Shown piece after piece: positions 9,430 to 18,200 of a stretch of DNA of 64,000 nt. Position 1 is the first letter of the stretch, and every line of letters starts with the position of its first letter. The notes under the pieces were generated by a model that saw only the letters and a program-made list of their open reading frames with translations, was not told the DNA's origin and did not search any database. The position numbers and the translations under genes were made by a program. Where the stretch lies: contig JAGOBH010000005.1 in the NCBI GenBank assembly GCA_017983495.1, forward strand, positions 62,001-126,000, written 5' to 3'. Source of the stretch: Pyrinomonadaceae bacterium. GTDB lineage: Bacteria; Acidobacteriota; Blastocatellia; Pyrinomonadales; Pyrinomonadaceae.

Positions 9430-10158
9430 ATGATCAAGATCAATCTACTAAATTCAGTCACAGAGAGACAGGGCGGAGCCGTCACAGCGGTCGACCGTAA
9501 GATCGGCAGTGCTTCGTCTCGCATGCTCCTAATGTCGCTGGTCGTGGGTATTCTGCTGGCCGCCGTTATCGGATGGGATGTAATAAGCACCCAGATGGCA
9601 CGGACCGAGGCACAGCATAAGCTCGAAGAGCAAAAGCAGATCGCTGCCGAGCTCGAAACGGTCATGAACGAGCAAAAGGAACTTGAAGCCAAGATCCAGA
9701 ACATCGACGTTCGTATCGAAGCTATTAAAAAGCTCCGATCGTCTCAGGCCGGCCCGAGTGCAGTTCTCGACGCAATGCGTGAACGCGTAGCAATGGTCCC
9801 GGGATTGTATCTCGAAAGCGTCGAACAAACAGGCGACCAACTTACGTTCAAGGGCAATTCGCCTGACGAATCGCAGGTCACCCAGTTTGGCCGAAGCCTT
9901 GAATTCTCGAACGGCCTCTTCTCGAATCTCAACATTGAGACATCCCGAGCCGAGATCGCCAACCAGAATGCGCCGCAGGCGACTAGTGCGACGGGCGAAG
10001 TACCGAAGGTACAGATCGTCAATTTCACGATCAAGTGTGCTTACACACCTTCGAAAGCACCCGGAGCACCCGGTACGGCACCGACCACCGCTTCTGCTCA
10101 ACAGCCGGGCGGAGCCCCGGAACCTGCCGCACAACCAGTCCAGGTAGCAAAGAATTAG
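9430..10158 (+). CDS. pilN: Type IV pilus assembly protein PilN
   Basis: A 242-residue bitopic inner-membrane protein. MIKINLLNSV at the N-terminus is the PilM-binding motif of PilN. A transmembrane helix spans about 35-55 (LMSLVVGILLAAVIGWDVI), followed by a coiled coil (about 58-105) and a ferredoxin-like periplasmic domain. The last 35 residues are an Ala/Pro/Gly-rich low-complexity tail, which is unusual relative to proteobacterial PilN of about 200 residues. Its order in the operon supports the call. Confidence 0.93.
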   Translation: MIKINLLNSVTERQGGAVTAVDRKIGSASSRMLLMSLVVGILLAAVIGWDVISTQMARTEAQHKLEEQKQIAAELETVMNEQKELEAKIQNIDVRIEAIKKLRSSQAGPSAVLDAMRERVAMVPGLYLESVEQTGDQLTFKGNSPDESQVTQFGRSLEFSNGLFSNLNIETSRAEIANQNAPQATSATGEVPKVQIVNFTIKCAYTPSKAPGAPGTAPTTASAQQPGGAPEPAAQPVQVAKN

Positions 10159-10214
10159 TCCGAAAACCGCATTGACGATCACCGATCGCTCAAACGAGAA
10201 AGAAGGAAACTACG

Positions 10215-10886
10215 ATGATAGAGAAAATCAAAAACCTCAAATGGCACTTCCAGCTGATGCTGTTGGTCGGAGTCGCAGCCTTGGTCTACTCGGGTGTCTG
10301 GTATTTTGTGACCAGCGAGACCCGCGTTGAGATCGCCGCACTGAACGATCAGATCGCCGAACTTCAGGCCAAGAATGAAACGGCCCGCCTGGCGACACAG
10401 CGTATCAATGAATTTCGGGCTCTCTATGCCAGCAAGGCAGAAGAATATGAGGAGCTGAAGGTTTTGCTTCCCGAGCAGCGTGAGATCACAAATGTTCTCC
10501 AGGGCTTGCAGGACACCGCCAACGGCAGCCGGATGATCGTGATGCGATTCTCGCCGCGTGACGACACTCAGCAGGATGCGATCATGGCCAAGCCGGTCGA
10601 GATCGAAGTTGACAGCAACTTTACCAACCTGCGGGCATTCTTTGAGAGCATGGCGAAATTGCCGCGAATCGTGTCGATCTCTGATTTCAAGATCAACCAA
10701 CTCGACAAGCAGACGAATGAAAAGACGCTGCATGCCCAGTTCTTATTGACCGCATACTATGCGGCACCGACAGATCTTAGCGGAAAACCAGCCGGCAAGC
10801 CCGGAGCACCTGGTCAGCCCGGAGCCGCCCCGGCACCCGGCCAGCCCGCACCTGTCGCAGTTCCGCCGGCACCTGTCGCGAAATAG
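10215..10886 (+). CDS. pilO: Type IV pilus assembly protein PilO
   Basis: A 223-residue inner-membrane protein with one transmembrane helix at about 13-32, a coiled coil (about 38-85) and a periplasmic ferredoxin-like domain. It heterodimerises with PilN. As in PilN, the C-terminus is an Ala/Pro/Gly repeat tail of about 40 residues (GKPGAPGQPGAAPAPGQPAP). GAAGGAAAC before the ATG is the likely ribosome-binding site. It lies 56 bp after pilN. Confidence 0.92.
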   Translation: MIEKIKNLKWHFQLMLLVGVAALVYSGVWYFVTSETRVEIAALNDQIAELQAKNETARLATQRINEFRALYASKAEEYEELKVLLPEQREITNVLQGLQDTANGSRMIVMRFSPRDDTQQDAIMAKPVEIEVDSNFTNLRAFFESMAKLPRIVSISDFKINQLDKQTNEKTLHAQFLLTAYYAAPTDLSGKPAGKPGAPGQPGAAPAPGQPAPVAVPPAPVAK

Positions 10887-10931
10887 CCTACCGGCCCTAT
10901 CGGAAACACTTTTCCACGAAGAGACAAAGCC

Positions 10932-11687
10932 ATGAAGAATTTATCCAAAACGCTACGTAACCTAAGCATCGGCCTCGCCGCCGTCGGATTTCTGGTCATC
11001 GCCGGCCATTACTCGGAGGTAAGCGCACAGCGTGACCCCTTTGTTAAACCCGGCTATATGAAGCCGAAGCCGGTATCGACCGGCTCAGGTGTAGGAAAAA
11101 CGTCAAAGCCAGGCATGTCAGTACCCGTTAACTACGGTGCGCCGCCGATCGAGGCACGGATCGAGTATTACAAGCGTCAGCGTGAAGCCGCCGCGGCAAG
11201 CGGATCACCGCTGCCTAAGGTGACCAGCGTACTTACGCTTAGCGAGATGACAGTCTCGGGTATCTTCAAAACACCTCGTGGCTATGCTGCGATGGTCGAA
11301 GCAACCCCGATCAAGCTCTCGTACACGATCTACCCGGGTGAGAAGTTCTTCGATGGTCAGTTGGTTGCGGTCGAGGAAAATCGGCTCGTGTTCCGCAAGG
11401 TCACCAAAACCGGCCCGAACAAGTTCGTCGCATCGGTGGAGAACAAACCGCTTCAAAATTACTCGATGCGAGCGCAGATCGAGGGGACCGCACCGGCTCA
11501 GGCAGGATCGGACAAACCTGCTCAAACGGCCGAGGCCGCTCCGGCAGCTGGGTCCACCACACCTACCGCGCCGCCGGTATCGATGATGTCACCGCTCGAC
11601 GAGATGAATAACCAGCCTGCTGACACCAACAAGACCAAGAAAGAGGCTAAGAAGCCGGTCAAGGTAGCCAAGAACAGCAAGAAATAG
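10932..11687 (+). CDS. pilP: Type IV pilus assembly protein PilP
   Basis: A 251-residue exported protein. The N-terminal hydrophobic segment is LSIGLAAVGFLVIAG (about 11-25), with no obvious lipobox cysteine, so membrane attachment by an uncleaved anchor is possible. The beta-rich core LTLSEMTVSGIFKTPRGYAAMVEATPI ends in IYPGEKFFDGQLVAVEENRLVFRKV (split over about 100-160), the PilP homology region that contacts the secretin N0 domain. The C-terminus is Ala/Pro/Lys-rich and disordered. Its position between pilO and pilQ supports the assignment. Confidence 0.9.
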   Translation: MKNLSKTLRNLSIGLAAVGFLVIAGHYSEVSAQRDPFVKPGYMKPKPVSTGSGVGKTSKPGMSVPVNYGAPPIEARIEYYKRQREAAAASGSPLPKVTSVLTLSEMTVSGIFKTPRGYAAMVEATPIKLSYTIYPGEKFFDGQLVAVEENRLVFRKVTKTGPNKFVASVENKPLQNYSMRAQIEGTAPAQAGSDKPAQTAEAAPAAGSTTPTAPPVSMMSPLDEMNNQPADTNKTKKEAKKPVKVAKNSKK

Positions 11688-11793
11688 CATTACCCGCACG
11701 GCTGTATCTGTATACGGCCGCCTTAACACCGGAAACGATTTCTATTGAAAAGGCCTTTTGATATATCACGAGGTCGAATTGAACGGAGGAAAC

Positions 11794-13446
11794 ATGAATT
11801 CTCGATCTAACATCAGCACAGCGGTCAAACAGACTGTCGTTGCTTTACTTTTCGTCGCCTTGATCGCGATATCGGCCGCCGCACAGCGTATCGAGCCGGG
11901 CTCGCAGGGCAAAATGTACGGCGAACCGGGATTCCGCGGCGAAGCCATCAATCTTAATGTCGTCAACGCAGACGTTCGCGACATCCTCAGTTACATCACC
12001 GATCAATACGGTATCAACTTTGTCATCGATAAGTCGGTGGGAGCGATACCGGTTACTGTTAAGGTAAATGATGTTCCCTGGAATATCGCACTCGACTCGG
12101 TACTGCAGGCTCAGGCTCTGGGCGTGCAGGTGAACGGCAACATTCTGCGTATTGCCGACACCAAGACGCTTGCGTCCGAAGGCGAACTGATCCAGGCGAC
12201 CAGAAATAATGCTCTGGACGGGTCACCTCTGTACACCGAATTTGTACGGCTTAATTACGCTCGTGCTTCAGGAACCTTAAGCGGAGACTCGGGCGGTGCC
12301 GGCCAGTTAACTACCGGAACAGCGTCAGGCTCCGGCGGAGCCAGTGCCGGAGGCGGCGGCGGTTCGGATCAGGGCATCATGGGCATCATCAAAAAACGCC
12401 TGTCCCGTCGAGGCACCATCGAAGTCGATGGCCGCAGCAACACCCTCATCATCACAGACGTCAAGCAGAATATCGATGCAATTCGTCAGCTCGTGGCATA
12501 TCTTGATCAGCCAGAACCGCAGGTCGAGATCGAAGCACGCATTGTCGTTGCTTCGCGTAACTTCAGCCGCGACATCGGCGTCCAGATCTCAGGCCTCGTT
12601 TTGGGCAATAATGGTATGGGAGCCCAGGGCGGCACGCTGCCGACCACAGGAGCTCCGAATAATATTCCAGGCGGTAATCCGAATGGTGATCTCGCCTCGA
12701 AGATCGCGAACACTGTGATAGGGTTGACGACCGGTATCTTCGGAACTGCACAGATCAATGCCCTGATCACCGCCGGCGAACAGAAAGGCCAGGCAAAGGT
12801 CATTGCTACTCCGCGTGTGACGACCCTCAACAATCGTCCCGCTGAGATCAAGAGCGGTACGAAGATCCCTGTGACCACGATCCAGCCGGGTGCCGCATCA
12901 GGTGGAGCGGTAATCGCGACCACGACCTATGTTGACGTTCCGCTGCGACTTGCCATTACACCGCAGATCACGGACGTCGGCACCGTTATCCTGAACGTAA
13001 CAGCGGAAAACAGCTCCACAGCCACAGTTGTCGGCGGTGCAAACCCCGCGATCAACACCCAGAGCATGCAGACGCAGGTAACAGTGCCGGATGGCGGCAC
13101 CACGGTCGTTGGCGGAGTTCTCTTCGACGACGAACGTGAAAGCCAGGATCGCACACCGGGCCTGTCACGCATCCCGTTGCTCGGCAACTTGTTCAAGAGA
13201 AAGGGAGTTCAACGCAACACGAACGAGATCCTTTTCTTCATCACCCCGAGGATCACACGTCCTGACTACGCTTCGGCAGGTCAGAATGGTGGTGCCCCGC
13301 GTCCGGCTTCGATCCTGCAGCCGGTGCCGATGGGCAATCCTCCGTCAAACTCGACGCCTGTTGTCGAGGCTCCGCAGCAGGTAATGCTCCAGGGACCGGC
13401 GCTTACGCGTCCCGATGCAGTACCGGCAAATCCGACAAAACCGTAA
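11794..13446 (+). CDS. pilQ: Type IV pilus secretin PilQ (short form)
   Basis: A 550-residue outer-membrane secretin. I choose 11794 because GGAGGA lies at 11785-11790 and a signal peptide (LLFVALIAISAAAQ) follows; an in-frame start 36 bases upstream lacks this. After the signal come a secretin/TonB short N-terminal domain (AINLNVVNADVRDILSYI, about 45-105), an N1-type domain with a Gly-rich insert (about 175-195), and the secretin pore domain (about 245-500) with the terminal VPDGGTTVVGGVLFDDE and EILFFITPRI motifs. The AMIN domains of proteobacterial PilQ are absent. It ends the operon at a strong terminator. Confidence 0.93.
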   Translation: MNSRSNISTAVKQTVVALLFVALIAISAAAQRIEPGSQGKMYGEPGFRGEAINLNVVNADVRDILSYITDQYGINFVIDKSVGAIPVTVKVNDVPWNIALDSVLQAQALGVQVNGNILRIADTKTLASEGELIQATRNNALDGSPLYTEFVRLNYARASGTLSGDSGGAGQLTTGTASGSGGASAGGGGGSDQGIMGIIKKRLSRRGTIEVDGRSNTLIITDVKQNIDAIRQLVAYLDQPEPQVEIEARIVVASRNFSRDIGVQISGLVLGNNGMGAQGGTLPTTGAPNNIPGGNPNGDLASKIANTVIGLTTGIFGTAQINALITAGEQKGQAKVIATPRVTTLNNRPAEIKSGTKIPVTTIQPGAASGGAVIATTTYVDVPLRLAITPQITDVGTVILNVTAENSSTATVVGGANPAINTQSMQTQVTVPDGGTTVVGGVLFDDERESQDRTPGLSRIPLLGNLFKRKGVQRNTNEILFFITPRITRPDYASAGQNGGAPRPASILQPVPMGNPPSNSTPVVEAPQQVMLQGPALTRPDAVPANPTKP

Positions 13447-13473
13447 CTGGTTTTGAGAGAAACGTTTCTTCCG

Positions 13474-13512
13474 AAAAAGCCCGCGGCATTGCAAAATGCG
13501 GCGGGCTTTTTA
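13474..13512 (+). terminator. Intrinsic terminator of the pil operon
   Basis: AAAAAGCCCGC (13474-13484) pairs with GCGGGCTTTTT (13501-13511), with an inner GCAT/ATGC extension. The U tract follows directly on the plus strand, 28 bp after the pilQ stop. Confidence 0.9.
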
Positions 13513-13532
13513 TCTTCAATTTAGTTCAGTGC

Positions 13533-14987
13533 CTACGGAACGAATGAGTTTGGCAGTGGTACATCGCCAGCCTGGCCGAACTGTTGTATGAGCACGCCAG
13601 CGGTCGATCGGTTAGCGAACCATGTTGAGTTTGCTGGTCTGAATACCGCCGCATCGAGTTTACCGTCGCCATCATAGTCGCCGGGCGAGGGTACATCGCC
13701 ATTAGCTCCAAACGGGAATGCAAAGAACGAGAGATCTTCACTTCGCAGAATATACCAATTACCGTTGGCGGGACGCCAAAACGCGATGTCGGCCTTTCCG
13801 TCACCTGTATAGTCGCCTTGCACCGGGCTGTCACTCAAGAGTCCAAACTGCGTCGCGAAGACGCTGCCGTTGGCACTGCGACGAATCCACCATTCAGCTC
13901 CGTTTGCACCATTTGGACGATAGATCGCGATATCTGCTTTGCTGTCGCCGTCATAGTCCGCGACCACGGGTTTGTCTCCCGATGAGCCAAATCCGACGAT
14001 GTCGGTCCCGCCGCTCGATCTGCTGATAAACCAGGTCAGTGTCGAAGGCCTGAAGACCGCCGCGTCGCCTTTACCGTCTCCGTCGTAATCAGCCGGTACC
14101 GGGATGTCACCATTTGAACCGAATGGGAACGCAAAGAACGAAAAATCTTCGGAACGAAGAATAAACCATTGTCCGGTAGATGGCCGCCAAAAGGCTACAT
14201 CGGTTTTACCGTCTCCGGTGTAATCAACCGGAACGCGCTTATCGGACGAACTACCGAATTGTACCGCCCCGTTGCCGCCGTTTGACGAACGCAGGTACCA
14301 CCATTCGCCGGGTCCCGGACGGAAAACTGAGAGGTCGGTCTTTCCGTCGCCCTCAAAATCAAAAGCGGTGCTGCCCGACGTACTCGTCGCACTTTTTGAA
14401 TAAATGTAGTCACCATTGGTCGAGCCATCACTGTTCGAGGCGTTGCCGGCCGCGTAAAGTGTCACCGGGCCGACACGTTGTGCCGGAGCCGTCCATGTTA
14501 CGGACCACGACTTTGAGCCGAACATCGTGGGCAAGATGCCGTCGATCGTATGCTCAGCATATTGACGGTTTTCACCACCGACGATTCCGGTAACCACCTG
14601 GGATTGCTGCGGCATTGTCGCCGGCACAGTTAACGTACCTGCCCGCCGGCCCTGACTGTCAATAGCTGTCAGTTGGTAGCCGTATATGACCCCATCGGCC
14701 TGGCTGGTCGTGATGGTCAACGGGATCTGCTGACCCGGTGTCCATCGGGCGGGGAATCCGGTGATCGTGATGCCACCGGTCCCACTATTCAACGGAAATT
14801 GAGCATGGCAAGACGTACAGTTGTTCTCGCCGGGAGCGTTAGTATTCGATGGTGTCGGGCCCGACGCCGATGCTGTGACCTTGGCGGTACTGACTCCAAA
14901 TGAACTAAGACAAAAAAGTCCGATGACAAAGGACGTGCCGACAGCCAGCAATTTGAGATACAAAGATAGCCTTGCGTGTAACAACAT
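13533..14987 (-). CDS. Exported choice-of-anchor V protein with CxxCH motif and FG-GAP/VCBS-like repeats
   Basis: A 484-residue protein. The start at 14987 (MLLHARLSLYLKLL) opens a signal peptide or anchor, with GGAG 11 bases upstream; a farther upstream in-frame start adds a basic stretch. Residues about 45-165 resemble the choice-of-anchor V domain and contain NNCTSCHA (Cys57, Cys60, His61), a single c-type haem attachment motif. From about 205 to the end there are six to seven repeats of about 47 residues with the core DYDGDGKADxAVFRPS and W[YF]xxRS, each carrying a Ca-binding-like DxDGDGKxD loop. It ends GDVPLPNSFVP. The repeats are nearly identical to those in the proteins at 49856 and 59193. 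Function unknown; extracellular display is inferred. Confidence 0.8.
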   Translation of the reverse strand: MLLHARLSLYLKLLAVGTSFVIGLFCLSSFGVSTAKVTASASGPTPSNTNAPGENNCTSCHAQFPLNSGTGGITITGFPARWTPGQQIPLTITTSQADGVIYGYQLTAIDSQGRRAGTLTVPATMPQQSQVVTGIVGGENRQYAEHTIDGILPTMFGSKSWSVTWTAPAQRVGPVTLYAAGNASNSDGSTNGDYIYSKSATSTSGSTAFDFEGDGKTDLSVFRPGPGEWWYLRSSNGGNGAVQFGSSSDKRVPVDYTGDGKTDVAFWRPSTGQWFILRSEDFSFFAFPFGSNGDIPVPADYDGDGKGDAAVFRPSTLTWFISRSSGGTDIVGFGSSGDKPVVADYDGDSKADIAIYRPNGANGAEWWIRRSANGSVFATQFGLLSDSPVQGDYTGDGKADIAFWRPANGNWYILRSEDLSFFAFPFGANGDVPSPGDYDGDGKLDAAVFRPANSTWFANRSTAGVLIQQFGQAGDVPLPNSFVP

Positions 14988-15131
14988 AACAACTATTGCT
15001 CCGGAGAAACTGTGATGCGACCGATTAGTTTGACGCCGCCGCGTCGGGAAAAGTCGATGTAATTTGCTAAGAACAACGATAGGTTCTGGGCGCGTAAAAG
15101 TCAACGAAATATTCTACGGGTCTATAAACAT

Positions 15132-15168
15132 AAAAAGGGCCAGGAAAGATCACTCTCTCCCGGCCCTT
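15132..15168 (-). terminator. Intrinsic terminator of the first M36 gene
   Basis: AAGGGCC (15135-15141) pairs with GGCCCTT (15162-15168). On the minus strand the stem is followed by a TTTTT run, just downstream of the protease stop at 15213. Confidence 0.8.
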
Positions 15169-15212
15169 AGTCCTGTTCAGATGCCGCCTTTTTCAAGACG
15201 GCCCTGGTTTAC

Positions 15213-18200
15213 CTAGTTTCCCGAGTTGAACACCAGCGAAAATCTCCGAAGACTACCGGTATCACCGGAACCACTGTCAGAGATGCTTATCGTCCAGTTT
15301 CCATCGGCACTTTCGCCATCAAGTGCGCTAAGCGGACTGAACGGTGAGAAGTCGCCGGTCGGGAATAAGTTTGCTGTATTACATGCCGCCGGCGTCGGAT
15401 TGCCCTGAGCATCGACCGACGGGAAGCCGCCTTCGTCGTTGAGCGTGATCAGGCCAAGGTTGTTATTGCTACAACCGAACGTAGATGCTGGCACTCCCGG
15501 ACGGTCAAAAATGACCACCGTGGGCGAACCATCCGGAGGGGTAACCCTAATGATGAGGTCGCCAACCCAGGTGTGGTTAATCGCACAATCAACATCGCCA
15601 ACGGTCCCGTCGCAGGTGCCGCCAGTATCGAATCGGAAATTCAGATCCGATACCGTACCGACACCGGCAACAGCCAAGGGGACATTGGTGAATGTCGGGT
15701 TGTTGTCCGGAATGACAACTGCAGCCCCGGTGTAGCTTACCGTCACAGCACTCGACGGAGGAGGCCCTTGTGCCGGGATGTACATAAGCGGAACCGGTAC
15801 GTCGCTGGTCACACCAAACGCGGTCTGGGCCGCACCTGCTGTTGACTGGAGCATGTACCACGTGCCGGCACGGTAGACAGCGATGTCATCCTTGCCGTCG
15901 CCATCGTAGTCGCCCGGAACAGCACGATCACCCGATTGGCCAAAAGCCGTGAAGGTGGTCGAACCGTCCGTGCTCTTACGGATGTACCAGGTTCCATTTG
16001 ACGGACGGAATACAGCAACATCATCTTTGTTATCACCGTCGTAATCAGCCGGGACGAGAACGTCGCCGGTTGTTCCGAACGGATAAACATCATAATTTGT
16101 TGCCGGTACGCCCGTTGCACGTGCTACGTACCATGACGAATCGCTCGGGCGATAGACGGCCAGATTGGTCTTGCCGTCACCCTCGAGGTCAAACGCCATC
16201 GGGACATCGCCGGTCGATCCGAACGGCTCAACGGTGTTTGATCCGTTGCCGCTGTTCAGGACAAACCATGTGTTTGACGAAGGTCGGAATACAGATAGGT
16301 CGGTCTTGCCGTCACCATCATAATCGCCAGAGATCGGCATGTCACCCGGCAGGCCCCACGAGGTACCCTGGAAGACAAAGCCGTTGCTCTTGAGGACCAG
16401 ATAGTCGGCTGCTGCCGGATCTGCGTTAGCACGGAAGACTGCGGTGTCGGCCTTGAGGTCGCCGTCGTAGTCGCCCGGTATCAGAACGTCGGTTGAAGTT
16501 CCCCAGTTGATCACTGAGAATCCTGCGGTCGACTGATTCACGTACCAGTTGCCTTCGCTCGGACGGAATACCGAAACGTCTGACTTGCCGTCACCGTCAA
16601 AGTCAGCACGTGACCTCGGGGTCAGGTTGACCGAGCAGCTATAGTCGTTTGATCCAAACGTCAAGGACCAGCCACCGGAAATTGCACCGAGATCGATACC
16701 TGCATCGTCAACCACATAAAGTGACCATGTTCCGTTCATTGCCGTTCCGTCCACACCGAAGGTCGATGCGAACGTACCAGCTCCGCCCGGAGCAGGCAAA
16801 GTGTACGGTCCAGCTGGAGCGGGAGCCGCAAACGTATCTGCAGTAGCATCCGCGGTCGGTCTGAACTCGCCGCTGACTATCGTGGTCGGAAGTGCAGCTG
16901 CAGCGGAATCCACCAACGTCAAGTTAACGTTACTCATGTCGTTGCCGCCACCCTGATCTGACATCGGAATGAACTTCTGACCACCAGGACCAACCAGAAG
17001 AACGTCAACGTCAGCGGGGAAGGTGTGCGACATGCCGGTCAACGTCATGCTGATGACCTTGTTTCCGGTCAAGCCCGAAACCGCGATGTTTGACGGATAA
17101 GGTGTTGCCGGGGCGTTATCATTGATGGTGATCGCCGCAGCGTTCGAGAACGTTGCGGGAGCTCCGCCGACAGGTACGCCGACACGGAATGAACGAGTTA
17201 CGGGGGCCTGAGCACCTGCATCGCTCGATGCGGTGATCGAAACCTGATGCATCGCGCCACAAGCCACCATGCCGGGAACCGTGTATGCGATCTGGCGGGT
17301 AACGGTCTGGCCATCGTTGATGGTTCCGTAGTTCGCCGTGCCGCCGCCGGTCACGCTGCCCGTAACGTTTGTCTGAGCCGCACCGGTTGTGTTCGTGATA
17401 GCCACGCTCAACAGTACCGGTTCAGTCGGTTCCGGGAATCCGTCGTTGTCGCCGACCGAATCGCTGACCGAGAACGGATTCGTCACGGTAACGTTCGGCA
17501 GGTCAAAAGCTTCGGTAACAGCAGTCGATGACTGCGTGCTGGCCGAAAATCCAAATCCGCGGCGGCGGAAGCCTTCGCGAACGTCGATGACATCCGCAGA
17601 TGCCTCAGGGGCTGCCGAAAGTGCGGCAGCGGCGGCGATGATAGCATCGCGTTCCTGGAGCATCATCGGGTTGGTCGGTGCGAGTTTCATGCCGTCAGTG
17701 ACGACCTGAAGAACTCTGGTGGTACCAGCCTGGAAGCCAAGACGCTGTACCATCAGCGCACGAACTTCCCACAAAGCACTGCTCCAGATCTCGCCGGCAT
17801 TGTGAACCTGTGAGCAGTTGCCCGAGGTAGCAATAACCGGACTACGCGGGAACGCACTTGAAACAGCAGTTGTGGTCGTTCCGAGCGTCGTGTCGCAACC
17901 AACGTTCAGGTGACCAAAGGTCAACGGGTTGTGCGGCTTGTTCTGAGGACCGCCGGTGAAAGCAATAACAGCTTTGGGGAAGCGGCGGATACCGTAATAG
18001 TAGTTTGCCGTAAACGACGCCGAAAGAAGATGGGTCGCATAACCGCCAGTCGTATAGATACCATTGATCGGATCGGTCGGTTCGGCAAGCATAACGTGGG
18101 CATACCAGTCTGACCAGCCTTCACCCATCATTCCGCCCTGGTTTCCGAGACCTGAACCGTTGTTGTGTAAGCGGTTTGAAGTTCCGTGTGTAACTTCGTG

